The notes: generated from the letters alone by a model not told the origin. Counted from the first letter of the stretch, positions 18,214 through 29,485 are shown. The stretch is DNA of 64,000 nucleotides from Variovorax terrae (GCF_022809125.1 NZ_JALGBI010000001.1:1922001-1986000); one strand, 5' to 3'. Made by a program: numbers and translations.

Positions 18214-18269
18214 GGCCGCGAGGCCCGGCGCGGTGGGCCCAACCGGGCCGGCGCGGGCATCCAGCGCCG

Positions 18270-18336
18270 TTTTTCAAGGGAAATCGGCTTCATGTCCTTG
18301 TCCCGAGGACATTTCATGCTATTCATTTCATAGCAC
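18270..18336 (+). repeat. dispersed double-hairpin repeat, copy A3
   Basis: The most complete intergenic copy. It has a TTTTTCAAGGGAAATCGGC-like leader, GTCC...GGAC stem, AAATG-like linker, then GCTAT (18318-18322) and ATAGC (18330-18334). It lies between the convergent CDGSH and sirtuin genes and probably folds at both transcript ends. Confidence 0.75.
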
Positions 18337-18352
18337 TTAGGATGAGCACCCG

Positions 18353-19189
18353 TCAGGCCTGCAGCCGCCCGGCCAGGGCCTCCAGGGTCTGGCCCACGTC
18401 GTGCCCGACCTTGAGCGCGAACAGATCGTCGGCCCGCGTGCGCCCGAGGTTGACCACGGCCGCGGGCTTGCCCGCCGCCGCCGCGGCCTGGACGAAGCGC
18501 AGGCCCGAATAGACCATGAGCGAGGAGCCGGCCACCAGCAGCGCATCGGCCTGCGCCAAGGCCGCCAGCGCGGCCGCCACCCGCTCGCGCGGCACGTTCT
18601 CGCCGAAGAACACCACGTCGGGCTTGAGCAGGCCGGTGCCGCAATCGGGGCAAGCCGGCACCTCGAAGGCCGAGAAATCGAGGCCGTCGAGATCGGCGTC
18701 GCCGTCGGGCGCTGCGCGCGCCTGCAGCGCCGCCCAGGCCGGGTTGCGGTGCAGCAGCTCCTGCTGGAGCTGCGCGCGCGGCTGGCGGGCGCCGCAGTCC
18801 ATGCAGCGCACCGTGTCCACGCGGCCATGCAGATCGACCACCTGGCGGCTGCCGGCAGCGCCATGCAGGCCGTCCACGTTCTGCGTCAGCAGCAGCTCGA
18901 CGCGGCCAGCGGCCTCCAGCCGGGCCAGCGCGCGGTGCGCCGGCCCGGGCCGGGCCTGCCCCATTACGCGCCAGCCGATCAGGCTGCGTGCCCAGTAGCG
19001 CCGGCGCGTGGCCTCGTCGCCCATGAAGGCCTGGAAGGTCACGGGCGGCGGCCGCTTCCAGTCGCCGTTGCGGTCCCGGTAGTCGGGAATACCCGAGGCC
19101 GTGCTGCAGCCGGCGCCGGTCAGCACGAACAGGCGCGGGTGGCGGGTGGCAAAACCCACCAGGGCATCGAGGGAAGGATCGTCGTTCAT
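18353..19189 (-). CDS. NAD-dependent protein deacetylase, Sir2 family
   Basis: A 278-residue sirtuin that removes acyl groups from lysines using NAD. The NAD motif is LTGAGCSTASGIPDYRDRNGDWK near residue 25. The catalytic region is LLTQNVDGLHGAAGS with VVDLHGRVDTVRC, the zinc site is CMDC...CPDC, and the C-terminal nucleotide segment is VAGSSLMVYSGLR. The extra residues between GIPDYR and the catalytic His are typical of bacterial class II/SIRT4-like sirtuins. The start at 19189 removes 11 residues of low-complexity upstream frame. The neighbours (exonuclease I, a CDGSH protein) give no target. Confidence 0.9.
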   Translation of the reverse strand: MNDDPSLDALVGFATRHPRLFVLTGAGCSTASGIPDYRDRNGDWKRPPPVTFQAFMGDEATRRRYWARSLIGWRVMGQARPGPAHRALARLEAAGRVELLLTQNVDGLHGAAGSRQVVDLHGRVDTVRCMDCGARQPRAQLQQELLHRNPAWAALQARAAPDGDADLDGLDFSAFEVPACPDCGTGLLKPDVVFFGENVPRERVAAALAALAQADALLVAGSSLMVYSGLRFVQAAAAAGKPAAVVNLGRTRADDLFALKVGHDVGQTLEALAGRLQA

Positions 19190-19234
19190 CGTGGCACGCG
19201 GGCCGCCGCCTGGGCGGCGCATCGGGTCTTGAGC

Positions 19235-20680
19235 TTACTGCGCCGGGGCGATGCTCTCCGCATAGTCGTACAGCGCTCCCAGCAAGGCCTCACCACGCTC
19301 GTCGGCCTGCGCGCCCAGCTCGTCCAGCCGGGCGAACAGCGCATCGAAGCTGAGCGCGCCGCCCTCGCCTTCGAGCAGCCGCGCCGCGCGGTGCGCCTCC
19401 CAGCGCGCCTGCTCGTCGGGCGTGAGCGTGTCGGGAAAGTTGCGCGCGCGGTAGCGGAATACCAGCTCTTCCAGCCGGCCGTCGTCGAAGCTGCTGCGGG
19501 CCTCGGCCAGCGCCGCGGGCGCCAGGCTGCGCAGATGGTTCAGGCGGCGGCGGTCGCCGTTGCCGACGAAGCCGCCGTACAGGTCCTCGTCCACATCGGG
19601 CCGGCCCGGCGCTTCGGGGCGGCGGAACACCTCGGGCCAGATCGCGCTCATGTCGGGCAGCGCGGCGGCGGCCTCGGCATGCACCATCGCCTGATCGAGG
19701 TCGATGCCCCAGCGCCCGGCCAGGGCCGGCGTCAGCGTGCGCAGGTTGCCGATGACCATGGGCGACTTGTTGAGGTGCACGGTCTTGACGGGCAGGCGCG
19801 TCACGCCCTCGGGCAGTTCGTCGGCGCGGCTGAACAGCCGGGTGCGCAGGGTCGCGGTGTCGAGCAGCGCCAGTTCGCGCGGGTCGTGCGCCAGGTCCCA
19901 GGCGATCAGCTCGTTGCGGTTGGTGGGGTGGCTGGCCAGCGGCCACATCACGGCCAGGCAGCCGCGCTCGGGCGGGAACATGCCCGAGATGTGCAGGAAC
20001 GGCCGCGCCGTCAGCGCGGTGGCCGGCAGGCCAAGCTCCTGCGCCACGCGGTCCTTCTTGTGCAGCGCCAGGCAGAAGTCGAACAGGCGCGGCTGCCGCG
20101 TGCGGATCAGCCGCGCCAGCGCGATGGTGGCGCGCACGTCCGAGAGCGCGTCGTGCGCGGCCTCGTGCAGCAGGCCGTTGGCCGCGCTCAGGTGCTCGAG
20201 CTTGAAGCTGGGCTTGCCGTCGGGGTGGCGCGGCCATTCGATGCCCTCGGGGCGCAGTGCGTAGGCCGTGCGCACCACGTCCAGCAGGTCCCAGCGGCCG
20301 CAGTCGTTCTGCCATTCGCGCGCATAGGGATCGATCAGGTTGCGCCAGAACATGAAGCGCGTGATCTCGTCGTCGAAGCGGATGGTGTTGTAGCCCACGC
20401 CGATGGTGCCGGGCGCGGCCAGTTCCTGCTCGATGCGCGCGGCGAATGCATGCTCGGGCACGCCGCGCTCCAGGCACAACTGCGGCGTGATGCCGGTGAT
20501 CAGGCAGGCCTCGGGCTCGGGCAGGAAATCGTTGGCGGGCCGGCAGTACAGCATGATCGGCTCGCCGATCTCGTTGAGTTCGGCATCGGTGCGGATGGCC
20601 GCGAACTGCGCAGGCCGGTCGCGGCGCACGTTGGCGCCGAAGGTCTCGTAGTCGTGCCAGAGAAAGGTGTGAGAAGGCAT
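19235..20680 (-). CDS. sbcB: exodeoxyribonuclease I
   Basis: A single-strand-specific 3'-5' exonuclease of DNA repair and recombination, 481 residues. The DEDDh nuclease signature is visible as FLWHDYETFG (first acidic pair), YNTIRFDDEITRFMF, and EAAHDALSDVRATIALARLI (His-Asp end). The SH3-like and helical C-terminal domains characteristic of ExoI follow (LNKSPMVIGNLRTL, then PDTLTPDEQARWEAHRAARL). The upstream open frame past 20680 overlaps the divergent hydrolase gene and is not coding. Confidence 0.92.
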   Translation of the reverse strand: MPSHTFLWHDYETFGANVRRDRPAQFAAIRTDAELNEIGEPIMLYCRPANDFLPEPEACLITGITPQLCLERGVPEHAFAARIEQELAAPGTIGVGYNTIRFDDEITRFMFWRNLIDPYAREWQNDCGRWDLLDVVRTAYALRPEGIEWPRHPDGKPSFKLEHLSAANGLLHEAAHDALSDVRATIALARLIRTRQPRLFDFCLALHKKDRVAQELGLPATALTARPFLHISGMFPPERGCLAVMWPLASHPTNRNELIAWDLAHDPRELALLDTATLRTRLFSRADELPEGVTRLPVKTVHLNKSPMVIGNLRTLTPALAGRWGIDLDQAMVHAEAAAALPDMSAIWPEVFRRPEAPGRPDVDEDLYGGFVGNGDRRRLNHLRSLAPAALAEARSSFDDGRLEELVFRYRARNFPDTLTPDEQARWEAHRAARLLEGEGGALSFDALFARLDELGAQADERGEALLGALYDYAESIAPAQ

Positions 20681-20803
20681 TCGGGGGACGTTTGCTTGAA
20701 AGGAAGAACCAGCGCGGCCAACCGCACAAGCTGCGAGAATACCCGCCCGCGGCCCCTGCCGCGTGCCCTCGGAACAAGAACCGGCAAAAGAAAGGCAATC
20801 CCC

Positions 20804-22171
20804 ATGGAGTCCTGGCTGAAGGCCGCCCTCGACTATCTCCCGCGCTGGCTCGAGTTCCAGCTGCGGGCCTTCGAGCGCCCCGGGGTCGCGCTGGCGATCT
20901 GCCACCGGCAGCGCGTCGTGCTCGACCTGGCGCTGGGGCACGCGGACGCGCTGCGCCGCACGCCGCTGACCACGGGGCACCGCTTTCGCATCGCCTCGCA
21001 TTCCAAGAGCTTCACCGCCGCCGGCCTCCTGAAGCTGCGCGAGCAGGGCCGGCTGCAGCTTGACGACGCCGTGGGCCGGCATGTCGGCGGCCTGCACCCC
21101 GTGCTGGCCCGCGCCACGCTGGCGCAACTGCTCTCGCACAGCGCCGGCGTGACCCGCGACGGGCCGGACGCGGGCCAGTTCCAGGACCGGCGGCCGTTCC
21201 TGGACGCTGCCACGCTGATGCAGCAGCTCGCCGAGCCGCCGGCGATCGAGGCCAACACCCGCCACAAGTATTCGAACCACGGCTTCGCCCTGCTCGGGCA
21301 AGTCATCGAAGCGGTCACCGGCATGCGCTATGCCGACTGGATGCAGCGCGAGATCCTCGACGCCGCAGGCCTGGCCCACACCGACCCCGATGCCGGGCCG
21401 AACCCGCGCTTTCCGCTGGCCCGCGGGCACTCGGGCCAGTTGCTGCTGGGCCGGCGCGTGGTGGTGCCCGGCGACCAGGCCACGAACGCGATCGCCCCGG
21501 CCGGCGGCTTCGTGAGCACGGCGGCCGACGTGGCCCGCTTCTACGCCCAGCTGATGCCCACGGCCGCCCGCAGCGTCCTGAGCGTGCCGAGCCGGCGCGA
21601 GATGCAGCGCCGGCACTGGCCGGTGCCGCACAGCAGCACGCCGGGCTGGTATGGCTTCGGACTGATGCTGGGCAGCTACCAGGGCTGGGACTGGTTCGGG
21701 CACACCGGCGGCCTGCAGGGCTTCGTCTCGCGCAGTTGCGCCGTGCCCGGGCAGGAGCTGTCGGTCTCGGTGCTGACCAACTCGAACGACGGGCTGTCCT
21801 GGCCCTGGGTGGACGGCGTGCTGCAGATCCTGCAGGCCTTTGCCGAGCACGGCGCTCCGGGCGCGACGACGCGCGACTGGTCGGGCCGCTGGTGGTCCCT
21901 GTTCGGACCCACCGACCTGGTGCCGATGCGCGACAAGGTGTTCGCCGTGTCGCCAGCGATGACCACGCCATTCATCGACGCCACCGAACTCACGGTGCAA
22001 GGCCGGGACCGGGCCGTGATGACGCAGGCCAACGGCTACGCCAGCTATGGCGAAGGCGCGAGGCTGGTGCGCGACGCGGCGGGCCAGGTCAAGGAGGTCT
22101 GGCTCGGCGGCTCGTGCCTGAGGCCCGAGCGCGTGGTCGCACGCGAAATGCGCCGCCGCTACGAAGGCTGA
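20804..22171 (+). CDS. beta-lactamase-fold serine hydrolase
   Basis: A 455-residue class C beta-lactamase/esterase-family enzyme. The nucleophile motif SHSK is near residue 67, the Tyr motif is KYSNHGFALLGQV (YSN), and the third motif is HTGGLQGF. No signal peptide is visible, so it probably acts inside the cell as an esterase, amidase or D-amino-acid peptidase rather than giving beta-lactam resistance. A C-terminal ~110-residue extension (WWSLFGPTDLVPM onward) resembles the lipocalin-like domain often found in this family. ATG 20804 is used; the very long open frame upstream is antisense to two real genes. Confidence 0.87.
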   Translation: MESWLKAALDYLPRWLEFQLRAFERPGVALAICHRQRVVLDLALGHADALRRTPLTTGHRFRIASHSKSFTAAGLLKLREQGRLQLDDAVGRHVGGLHPVLARATLAQLLSHSAGVTRDGPDAGQFQDRRPFLDAATLMQQLAEPPAIEANTRHKYSNHGFALLGQVIEAVTGMRYADWMQREILDAAGLAHTDPDAGPNPRFPLARGHSGQLLLGRRVVVPGDQATNAIAPAGGFVSTAADVARFYAQLMPTAARSVLSVPSRREMQRRHWPVPHSSTPGWYGFGLMLGSYQGWDWFGHTGGLQGFVSRSCAVPGQELSVSVLTNSNDGLSWPWVDGVLQILQAFAEHGAPGATTRDWSGRWWSLFGPTDLVPMRDKVFAVSPAMTTPFIDATELTVQGRDRAVMTQANGYASYGEGARLVRDAAGQVKEVWLGGSCLRPERVVAREMRRRYEG

Positions 22172-22208
22172 GCCCGGCGCCTCGCAGCGGCGCGCCCGCC
22201 GCGCACCC

Positions 22209-23660
22209 TCAGAGCAGCGGCGAGAACAGGCGCGCCACCGCCTCGCCCAGGCGCCTCGCGAAGGGCCTGGGCCGGTCGGCCTGGACCGGCGCCGAGGACG
22301 CCAGATCGGCCTCGAATTGCCGGGCCAGGTCCTGCGCCAGCGCGGGGCCGTAGGCGATGGCGCAGACCTCGAAGTTGAGGCGGAAGCTGCGGTTGTCGAA
22401 ATTGGCCGTGCCGACGAAGGCGCAGGCGTCATCGACCACCAGGGTCTTGGAATGCAGCATGCGCGCCCTGTACTCCCAGATGCGCACGCCGGCGGCCATC
22501 AGCTCGTCGTAGTACGAGCGGGCGGCCGCGCTGACCACCCGCGAGTCGCTGCGCCGCGGCACCAGCACGCGCACGTCCACGCCACGCAGCGCGGCGCTGG
22601 TGAGCGCCATCAGGGCGGCCTCGCCAGGCACGAAGTACGGCGTGGTGAGCCAGGCGCGGCGGGTGGCCGCGTTGATCGCCGCGAGGTGCGCGCGGTGGAT
22701 GGCTTCGAGCCCGTTGTCGGGGCCCGAGGTGACGATCTGCACCGCGTGCGGGCCGGGTTCGAGCGCCGGCAGCAGCGCGGGCATGTCGTCGGCCAGTTGG
22801 CTGGCCGGCTCGCCCGTGGCGTAGGCCCAATCCTCCAGGAAGGTCATCTGCAGCCAATGCACGACGCTGCCCGCGAGGCGCAGGTGCACGTCGTGGTAGG
22901 CATCGGCGCGGGTGCGCGGGTCTTCCTCGTCGGTGATGTTGATGCCGCCGGTGAAGCCCACGGCGCCGTCGCAGACCACGATCTTGCGGTGCGTGCGGTA
23001 GTTGATGACGGGCCGCAGGCGCCGGCCGATGCGCGTGTCGTGAAAGCGCGCCACCTGCACGCCCGCGGCCAGCAGCGGCGCCATGAAGCGCCGGCCGAGG
23101 CGCTGCGAGCCCAGCGCATCCACCAGCAGGCGCACGGTGACGCCCTCGCGCGCCCTGGCGATCAGCAGCTGCTGCAGCGCAGTGCCGATGTGGTCGGGCT
23201 CGTAGATGTAGTACTCCAGGTGCACATGGTGGCGCGCGGCGCGGATCGCGTCGAAGATGGCGTCGTAGGTACGCGCACCGCCCACCAGCAGCTCGACCGA
23301 CTGGGCCGTGGCCACCGGCATGTCGCACGCCGCCGAACTCAGCCGGGCGATCTGCAGCAGCGCCACCGGCGGCTGGATGCCTGTCTGGCGCAGCCGGTCG
23401 ATGTCGGCCTGCGCGAACAGCGCGGCCTGGCTGCGCAGGCGGCGCAACCGCTGCTTGGACAGCCGCTGCGGCCCCAGGAAATAGTAGATGGCGAAGCCGG
23501 CATAGGGCAGCGCGGCCATCGAGACGATCCAGCTCAGGGTGGAAGCCGGCGAGCGCTTCTGCAGCACGATCCAGACCGCCAACACGGCAATGTAGGCGCC
23601 CCACGCGATCGACAGCGCGGCCAGCAGGGCTTGGCGGTCAACCGGCAGGTGGGGCCACAT
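22209..23660 (-). CDS. cls: cardiolipin synthase-type phospholipase D protein
   Basis: Joins two phosphatidylglycerols into cardiolipin at the inner membrane. The 483-residue protein starts with two membrane segments (about residues 8-32 and 42-62), followed by two PLD domains with HKD motifs. The first is YRTHRKIVVCDGAVGFTGG near residue 225, and the second is MLHSKTLVVDDACAFVGTANF near 405. HLEYYIYEPDHIG precedes the first. The order and spacing match ClsA. It is convergent with the serine hydrolase gene and sits downstream of the clpA terminator, so it is probably transcribed alone. Confidence 0.9.
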   Translation of the reverse strand: MWPHLPVDRQALLAALSIAWGAYIAVLAVWIVLQKRSPASTLSWIVSMAALPYAGFAIYYFLGPQRLSKQRLRRLRSQAALFAQADIDRLRQTGIQPPVALLQIARLSSAACDMPVATAQSVELLVGGARTYDAIFDAIRAARHHVHLEYYIYEPDHIGTALQQLLIARAREGVTVRLLVDALGSQRLGRRFMAPLLAAGVQVARFHDTRIGRRLRPVINYRTHRKIVVCDGAVGFTGGINITDEEDPRTRADAYHDVHLRLAGSVVHWLQMTFLEDWAYATGEPASQLADDMPALLPALEPGPHAVQIVTSGPDNGLEAIHRAHLAAINAATRRAWLTTPYFVPGEAALMALTSAALRGVDVRVLVPRRSDSRVVSAAARSYYDELMAAGVRIWEYRARMLHSKTLVVDDACAFVGTANFDNRSFRLNFEVCAIAYGPALAQDLARQFEADLASSAPVQADRPRPFARRLGEAVARLFSPLL

Positions 23661-23684
23661 CGGACATCCGTGTCAAGAAGAAAA

Positions 23685-23711
23685 AGGCCGGTCGCTTCGC
23701 GCGACCGGCCT
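23685..23711 (-). terminator. rho-independent terminator of clpA
   Basis: Perfect 11-bp stem AGGCCGGTCGC/GCGACCGGCCT with loop TTCGC. It is preceded on the plus strand by an A-run, which becomes the U-tract for minus-strand transcription. It lies 54 bp after the clpA stop. Confidence 0.85.
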
Positions 23712-23764
23712 GTGCATCATACTGACGCCCGCCCATGGCGAGCGGGCCCCGGCCCATGCCGGCT

Positions 23765-26077
<2,313 letters not shown>

Positions 26078-26137
26078 GTGAATTCCTTTTGCCTTGCTGA
26101 GTGACTTTAACTCTATCTAGATGGGTTCGACCCTGAT

Positions 26138-26497
26138 TTATTCAACGGGTTCGCTGACACATTGCAGCGGGTGCCCGGCCTTCTTCGCCGCCTCCAGGAC
26201 CTGGTCCACCTTGGTGGCCGCCACGTCCTTCGAATAGACGCCGCAGACGCCTTTGCCGTCCAGGTGGATCTTGAGCATGATCTGGGTGGCGGTTTCGCGG
26301 TCCTTGCTGAAGAACTCCTGGATCACGACCACGACGAACTCCATCGGCGTGTAGTCGTCGTTGAGCATCACCACCTGGTACATCTGCGGCGGTTTGACCT
26401 TCTGTGTGCGCCGTTCCAGCACGACCGAGCCGCCGTCGTCCCCATCGGGTGACTGGACTTGCGGCGCCGGTGCGGCGGGAGGTTTTTGGGTTGCCAT
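26138..26497 (-). CDS. clpS: ATP-dependent Clp protease adaptor ClpS
   Basis: The N-degron adaptor that delivers substrates with destabilising N-terminal residues to ClpA. It is 119 residues with the conserved [18 protein letters not shown], the [23 protein letters not shown] segment and a flexible, Pro/Gln-rich N-terminal tail of about 30 residues before the core. The start at 26497 (MATQKPP) is chosen; ATG 26506 would add three residues. No strong ribosome site is seen for either. It is first in the clpS-clpA operon. Confidence 0.93.
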   Translation of the reverse strand: MATQKPPAAPAPQVQSPDGDDGGSVVLERRTQKVKPPQMYQVVMLNDDYTPMEFVVVVIQEFFSKDRETATQIMLKIHLDGKGVCGVYSKDVAATKVDQVLEAAKKAGHPLQCVSEPVE

Positions 26498-26660
26498 GAA
26501 TTTCATTCTATCGAGCGTGCTGCGGGGCCACGGGCTGAGGGGGAATTGGTGGCACATTCGCCACATTTCAAGCGCTGCGGCAGCCCAAGGGCCAAGGGGC
26601 CTGCGGCGAAACCTCGCGAGCCAGGCCCCCTGGTGTCATGAACTTTAGTTCATAGGAGCA

Positions 26661-26666
26661 TTGACA
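26661..26666 (+). promoter_or_regulatory. possible -35 element upstream of the cold-shock gene
   Basis: TTGACA lies 54 bp before the cspA-like start, within a local A/T-richer stretch. No good -10 is found at 17 bp (ACACTC), so this is a weak promoter guess. A GAACTTTAGTTC palindrome (26640-26651) lies just upstream. Confidence 0.3.
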
Positions 26667-26719
26667 CCCCCGTTCAATTCTCCGACACTCAAATCGAGGT
26701 AATACGGAGGCCCGCTCCC

Positions 26720-27031
26720 ATGGCGACCGGTACTGTCAAGTGGTTCAACGACGCAAAAGGATTCGGTTTCATCGAGCCTGATGGCGGCGGCTCAGATGTC
26801 TTTGCCCATTTTTCCGCCATTGCCATGGAGGGGTTCAAAACCCTGAAGCAAGGCTCCAAGGTCAGCTTCGACGTCACCGAAGGCCCCAAGGGCCTGCTGG
26901 CCCAGAACATCCAGCAGACCATCGACCCCGCAGCCGCTCCTGCGGCCATGCCGTCCCCCGCACCCCCGCGCCAGTCCCGCAGCTCGCGGGTCCGGGCCCC
27001 GCAATTCCACGCCAGCGTCAGCGGAAGCTGA
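26720..27031 (+). CDS. cold-shock domain protein with C-terminal tail
   Basis: A 103-residue CspA-family protein that binds single-stranded nucleic acid. The cold-shock domain (residues 1-67) has [21 protein letters not shown] with RNP1 KGFGFI and RNP2 DVFAHFSAI. It continues with a ~36-residue tail rich in Pro, Ala, Ser and Arg ([11 protein letters not shown]), longer than the ~67-residue CspA type and likely disordered and basic. Extended Csp proteins of this kind are common in beta-proteobacteria. The leader is about 80 bp and the gene ends at a strong terminator shared with icd. Confidence 0.93.
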   Translation: MATGTVKWFNDAKGFGFIEPDGGGSDVFAHFSAIAMEGFKTLKQGSKVSFDVTEGPKGLLAQNIQQTIDPAAAPAAMPSPAPPRQSRSSRVRAPQFHASVSGS

Positions 27032-27045
27032 AGCCGCCATGAAAA

Positions 27046-27074
27046 AACCGCCCGGGCCAAGCCTTCGGGCGGTT
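27046..27074. terminator. bidirectional terminator between cspA-like gene and icd
   Basis: AACCGCCCG (27046-27054) pairs with CGGGCGGTT (27066-27074). An A-run on the left and TTCTT on the right give U-tracts for both directions. The convergent genes end at 27031 and 27104. Confidence 0.85.
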
Positions 27075-27103
27075 CTTGTCTGGCGTGGCCGCCAGCCGGC
27101 CGA

Positions 27104-28357
27104 TCACATATGGTCGATCATGACCTGGCCGAAACCCGAGCAGCTCACCTGCGTGGCGCCGTCCATCAGGCGGGCGAAGTCATAGGTCACCTTCTTGCTC
27201 AGGATGGATTGCTCCATCGAGCTGATGATCAGGTCGGCCGCTTCGGTCCAGCCCATGTGGCGCAGCATCATCTCGGCCGACAGGATCTCGGAGCCCGGGT
27301 TCACGTAGTCCTTGCCGGCGTACTTGGGCGCAGTGCCGTGCGTGGCCTCGAACATGGCGACCGAGTCGCTCAGGTTGGCGCCCGGGGCAATGCCGATGCC
27401 GCCGACCTGCGCGGCCAGCGCGTCGGACACGTAGTCGCCGTTGAGGTTCAGGGTGGCGATCACGCTGTATTCGGCCGGGCGCAGCAGGATCTGCTGCAGG
27501 AAGGCATCGGCAATGCTGTCCTTGACGAGGATGTCCTTGCCGGTCTTCGGGTTCTTGAGCTTGCACCACGGGCCGCCGTCGATCGGCTGGGCGCCGAACT
27601 CCTTCTGCGCCAGCGCGTAGGCCCAGTCGCGGAAGCCGCCTTCGGTGAACTTCATGATGTTGCCCTTGTGCACGATGGTCACGCTGGGCTTGTCATTGTC
27701 GATGGCGTACTGGATGGCCTTGCGCACCAGGCGCTCGGTGCCTTCGCGCGAGACCGGCTTGACGCCGATGCCCGAGGTGTTGGGAAAGCGGATCTTCTTG
27801 ACGCCCATCTCGTCCTGCAGGAACTTGATCAGCTTCCGGGCCTTGTCGCTCTCGGCCTCGAACTCGATGCCGGCGTAGATGTCTTCCGAGTTCTCGCGGA
27901 AGATCACCATGTTGGTCTTCTCGGGCTCCCTCACCGGCGAAGGCACGCCCTTGAAATACTGGATCGGCCGCAGGCAGACGTAGAGGTCCAGCTCCTGGCG
28001 CAGCGCCACGTTCAGGGAGCGGATGCCGCCGCCCACGGGCGTGGTCAGCGGGCCCTTGATGGAGACCACGTAGTCGCGCACGGCGTGCAGGGTTTCTTCG
28101 GGCAGCCAGACGTCCGGGCCATAGACCTTGGTCGACTTCTCGCCAGCGAAGACCTCCATCCAGTGGATCTTCCTCTTGCCCCCGTAGGCCTTGGCCACGG
28201 CCGCATCCACCACCTTCAGCATCACCGGGGTGATGTCGAGGCCCGTGCCGTCACCCTCGATGTAGGGGATGACGGGCTGATCCGGCACGTTGAGCGACAT
28301 GTCGGCATTGACCGTGATCTTCTGGCCTTCGGCGGGCACCTTGATGTGCTGGTACAT
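27104..28357 (-). CDS. icd: NADP-dependent isocitrate dehydrogenase, dimeric type
   Basis: Oxidises isocitrate to 2-oxoglutarate in the citric acid cycle. At 417 residues it has the length of the E. coli Icd type. Characteristic parts are [52 protein letters not shown] (isocitrate-binding Ser/Arg residues), [24 protein letters not shown] and [14 protein letters not shown], the NADP-binding loop. GGAG lies before the start. A second, unrelated monomeric-type isocitrate dehydrogenase is encoded 1.2 kb away. A perfect TTCTAGCTAGAA palindrome lies ~85 bp upstream of the start. Confidence 0.97.
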   Translation of the reverse strand: MYQHIKVPAEGQKITVNADMSLNVPDQPVIPYIEGDGTGLDITPVMLKVVDAAVAKAYGGKRKIHWMEVFAGEKSTKVYGPDVWLPEETLHAVRDYVVSIKGPLTTPVGGGIRSLNVALRQELDLYVCLRPIQYFKGVPSPVREPEKTNMVIFRENSEDIYAGIEFEAESDKARKLIKFLQDEMGVKKIRFPNTSGIGVKPVSREGTERLVRKAIQYAIDNDKPSVTIVHKGNIMKFTEGGFRDWAYALAQKEFGAQPIDGGPWCKLKNPKTGKDILVKDSIADAFLQQILLRPAEYSVIATLNLNGDYVSDALAAQVGGIGIAPGANLSDSVAMFEATHGTAPKYAGKDYVNPGSEILSAEMMLRHMGWTEAADLIISSMEQSILSKKVTYDFARLMDGATQVSCSGFGQVMIDHM

Positions 28358-28441
28358 GGGAAAACGTCTCCGGTGGGGGTGAAAGGCACGCTGGCGGCGG
28401 GCTAGGCAAAACCCTGAGAGCCTGCTCAAAGTCTCTCGGGA

Positions 28442-28453
28442 TTCTAGCTAGAA
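28442..28453. promoter_or_regulatory. 12-bp perfect palindrome upstream of icd
   Basis: TTCTAGCTAGAA sits in the 204-bp divergent region between icd and the small secreted-protein gene, in a locally A/T-richer part. It may be an operator for either gene; no regulator is identified. Confidence 0.3.
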
Positions 28454-28561
28454 AAAATTGCGGCCAGCCTGTCAACCGCCCGTAAACCGGACCCGTTACG
28501 GTAGAGCCTTCCACTCATAGGGAGGGAATTTTCCAAGTAACGTCATCAAGGAAACACGCAA

Positions 28562-28900
28562 ATGAACAAACTTCTCGCTGTCCTGATCGCTGGCCTGTTC
28601 TCCGTGGGCGCTTTCGCCCAGCAAGCCGCTGGCACCCCTGCCAACCCCGGCACCCCCGGCACCCCCGGCGCGGTTCCCACGAAGCCCCAGGCCAAGGCGG
28701 AAGCCAAGGTTGATGCCCGTGAAGCGGCCAAGCCCGGCGTGACCCCCAAGGAAACCCCCGCTCCCGGCGCTGCCGATGCTGGCGGCTCTGCCAAGCACAA
28801 GGAAACCAAGGCCGAGAAGGCAACCGACGCCAAGAAGGCCAAGCGCAAGGCCAAGCGTCCGAACAAGGCTCCGGCCGGCCAAGGCGGCACGCCCCAGTAA
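28562..28900 (+). CDS. small secreted Lys/Ala/Pro-rich protein
   Basis: A 112-residue protein of no recognised family. It has a clear signal peptide (MNKLLAVLIAGLFSVGAFAQ, cleavage after AFA or AQA), a mature part with PGTPGTPG repeats, and a C-terminal half rich in Lys and Ala (AKHKETKAEKATDAKKAKRKAKRP). The mature protein would be strongly basic and disordered, periplasmic or surface-associated. Similar low-complexity basic exported proteins are common in Burkholderiales, with no known role. It has its own strong terminator 20 bp downstream. A ribosome site AAGGAA lies near 28549. Confidence 0.75.
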   Translation: MNKLLAVLIAGLFSVGAFAQQAAGTPANPGTPGTPGAVPTKPQAKAEAKVDAREAAKPGVTPKETPAPGAADAGGSAKHKETKAEKATDAKKAKRKAKRPNKAPAGQGGTPQ

Positions 28901-28920
28901 GCTGTCTGCCTGGCAGATCG

Positions 28921-28946
28921 AAAAAGGCGCTTTCGGGCGCCTTTTT
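28921..28946 (+). terminator. rho-independent terminator after the Lys-rich protein gene
   Basis: AAAAAGGCGC (28921-28930) pairs with GCGCCTTTTT (28937-28946). The T-run serves the plus strand. It lies 20 bp after the stop at 28900. Confidence 0.88.
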
Positions 28947-28991
28947 CAATGCCGCCTCTGCCAGAACGCGCGCCTCGTTTGCAACTTCCGC

Positions 28992-29020
28992 GAAAATGCC
29001 CGTCTCGTACGGGCATTTTC
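28992..29020 (+). promoter_or_regulatory. perfect 12-bp hairpin in the leader of the DUF192 gene
   Basis: GAAAATGCCCGT (28992-29003) and ACGGGCATTTTC (29009-29020) flank a 5-base loop. It ends 10 bp before the GGAG ribosome site of the DUF192 gene. It may be a second terminator of the preceding gene, an attenuator, or a stabilising leader hairpin. Confidence 0.5.
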
Positions 29021-29041
29021 ATTTCATCCCGGAGCCTTTCC

Positions 29042-29485
29042 ATGAAGCATTCCGTCTCCCTGCTGCTGGCCGCCAGCCTCCTCGCCGCCCAGGCCCAGGA
29101 CGCCCCCCAGACGAACCTGCCGCGCGTCACCCTGTCGGCCGGCATGCACCAGATCGACGCCCAGGTGGCGCTCACGCCCGACCAGCGCTCCATCGGCCTG
29201 ATGTTCCGCAAGGAGATGCCGCAGCACGAAGGCATGCTGTTCGCGTTCGAGCAGCCGTCCACGCAATGCTTCTGGATGAAGAACACGATCCTGCCGCTCA
29301 CGGCCGCCTTCGTGGCCGACGACGGCACCATCGTCAACCTGGCCGACATGAAGCCGCAGACCACCGATTCGCATTGCTCCACGAAGCCGGTGCGCTATGT
29401 GCTGGAGATGAACCAGGGCTGGTTCGCCAAGAAAGGCATCAAGGCCGGCTTCAAGCTTGGCGGCACGCCGTTCGCGGGCCGGTAA
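29042..29485 (+). CDS. DUF192 family secreted protein
   Basis: A 147-residue exported protein with a short signal peptide (KHSVSLLLAASLLAAQAQ). The DUF192 core includes RSIGLMFRKEMPQHEGMLFAFEQP, the invariant FWMKNTILPLTAAFVADDG, and YVLEMNQGWFAKKGIKAGFKL. The family has a six-stranded barrel-like fold and unknown function, and is found in many bacteria and archaea. The start at 29042 follows GGAG at 29031-29034. It ends at a strong terminator and converges on idh. Confidence 0.87.
   Translation: MKHSVSLLLAASLLAAQAQDAPQTNLPRVTLSAGMHQIDAQVALTPDQRSIGLMFRKEMPQHEGMLFAFEQPSTQCFWMKNTILPLTAAFVADDGTIVNLADMKPQTTDSHCSTKPVRYVLEMNQGWFAKKGIKAGFKLGGTPFAGR

Noticed and set aside
18401..20803. A very long plus-strand open frame (over 2.4 kb before the serine hydrolase) antisense to the sirtuin and exonuclease I genes.
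   Set aside because: It lacks stops because of GC-rich codon bias, has low-complexity Arg/Ala/Gly-rich translation, and overlaps two clearly conserved genes; the real gene begins at 20804.
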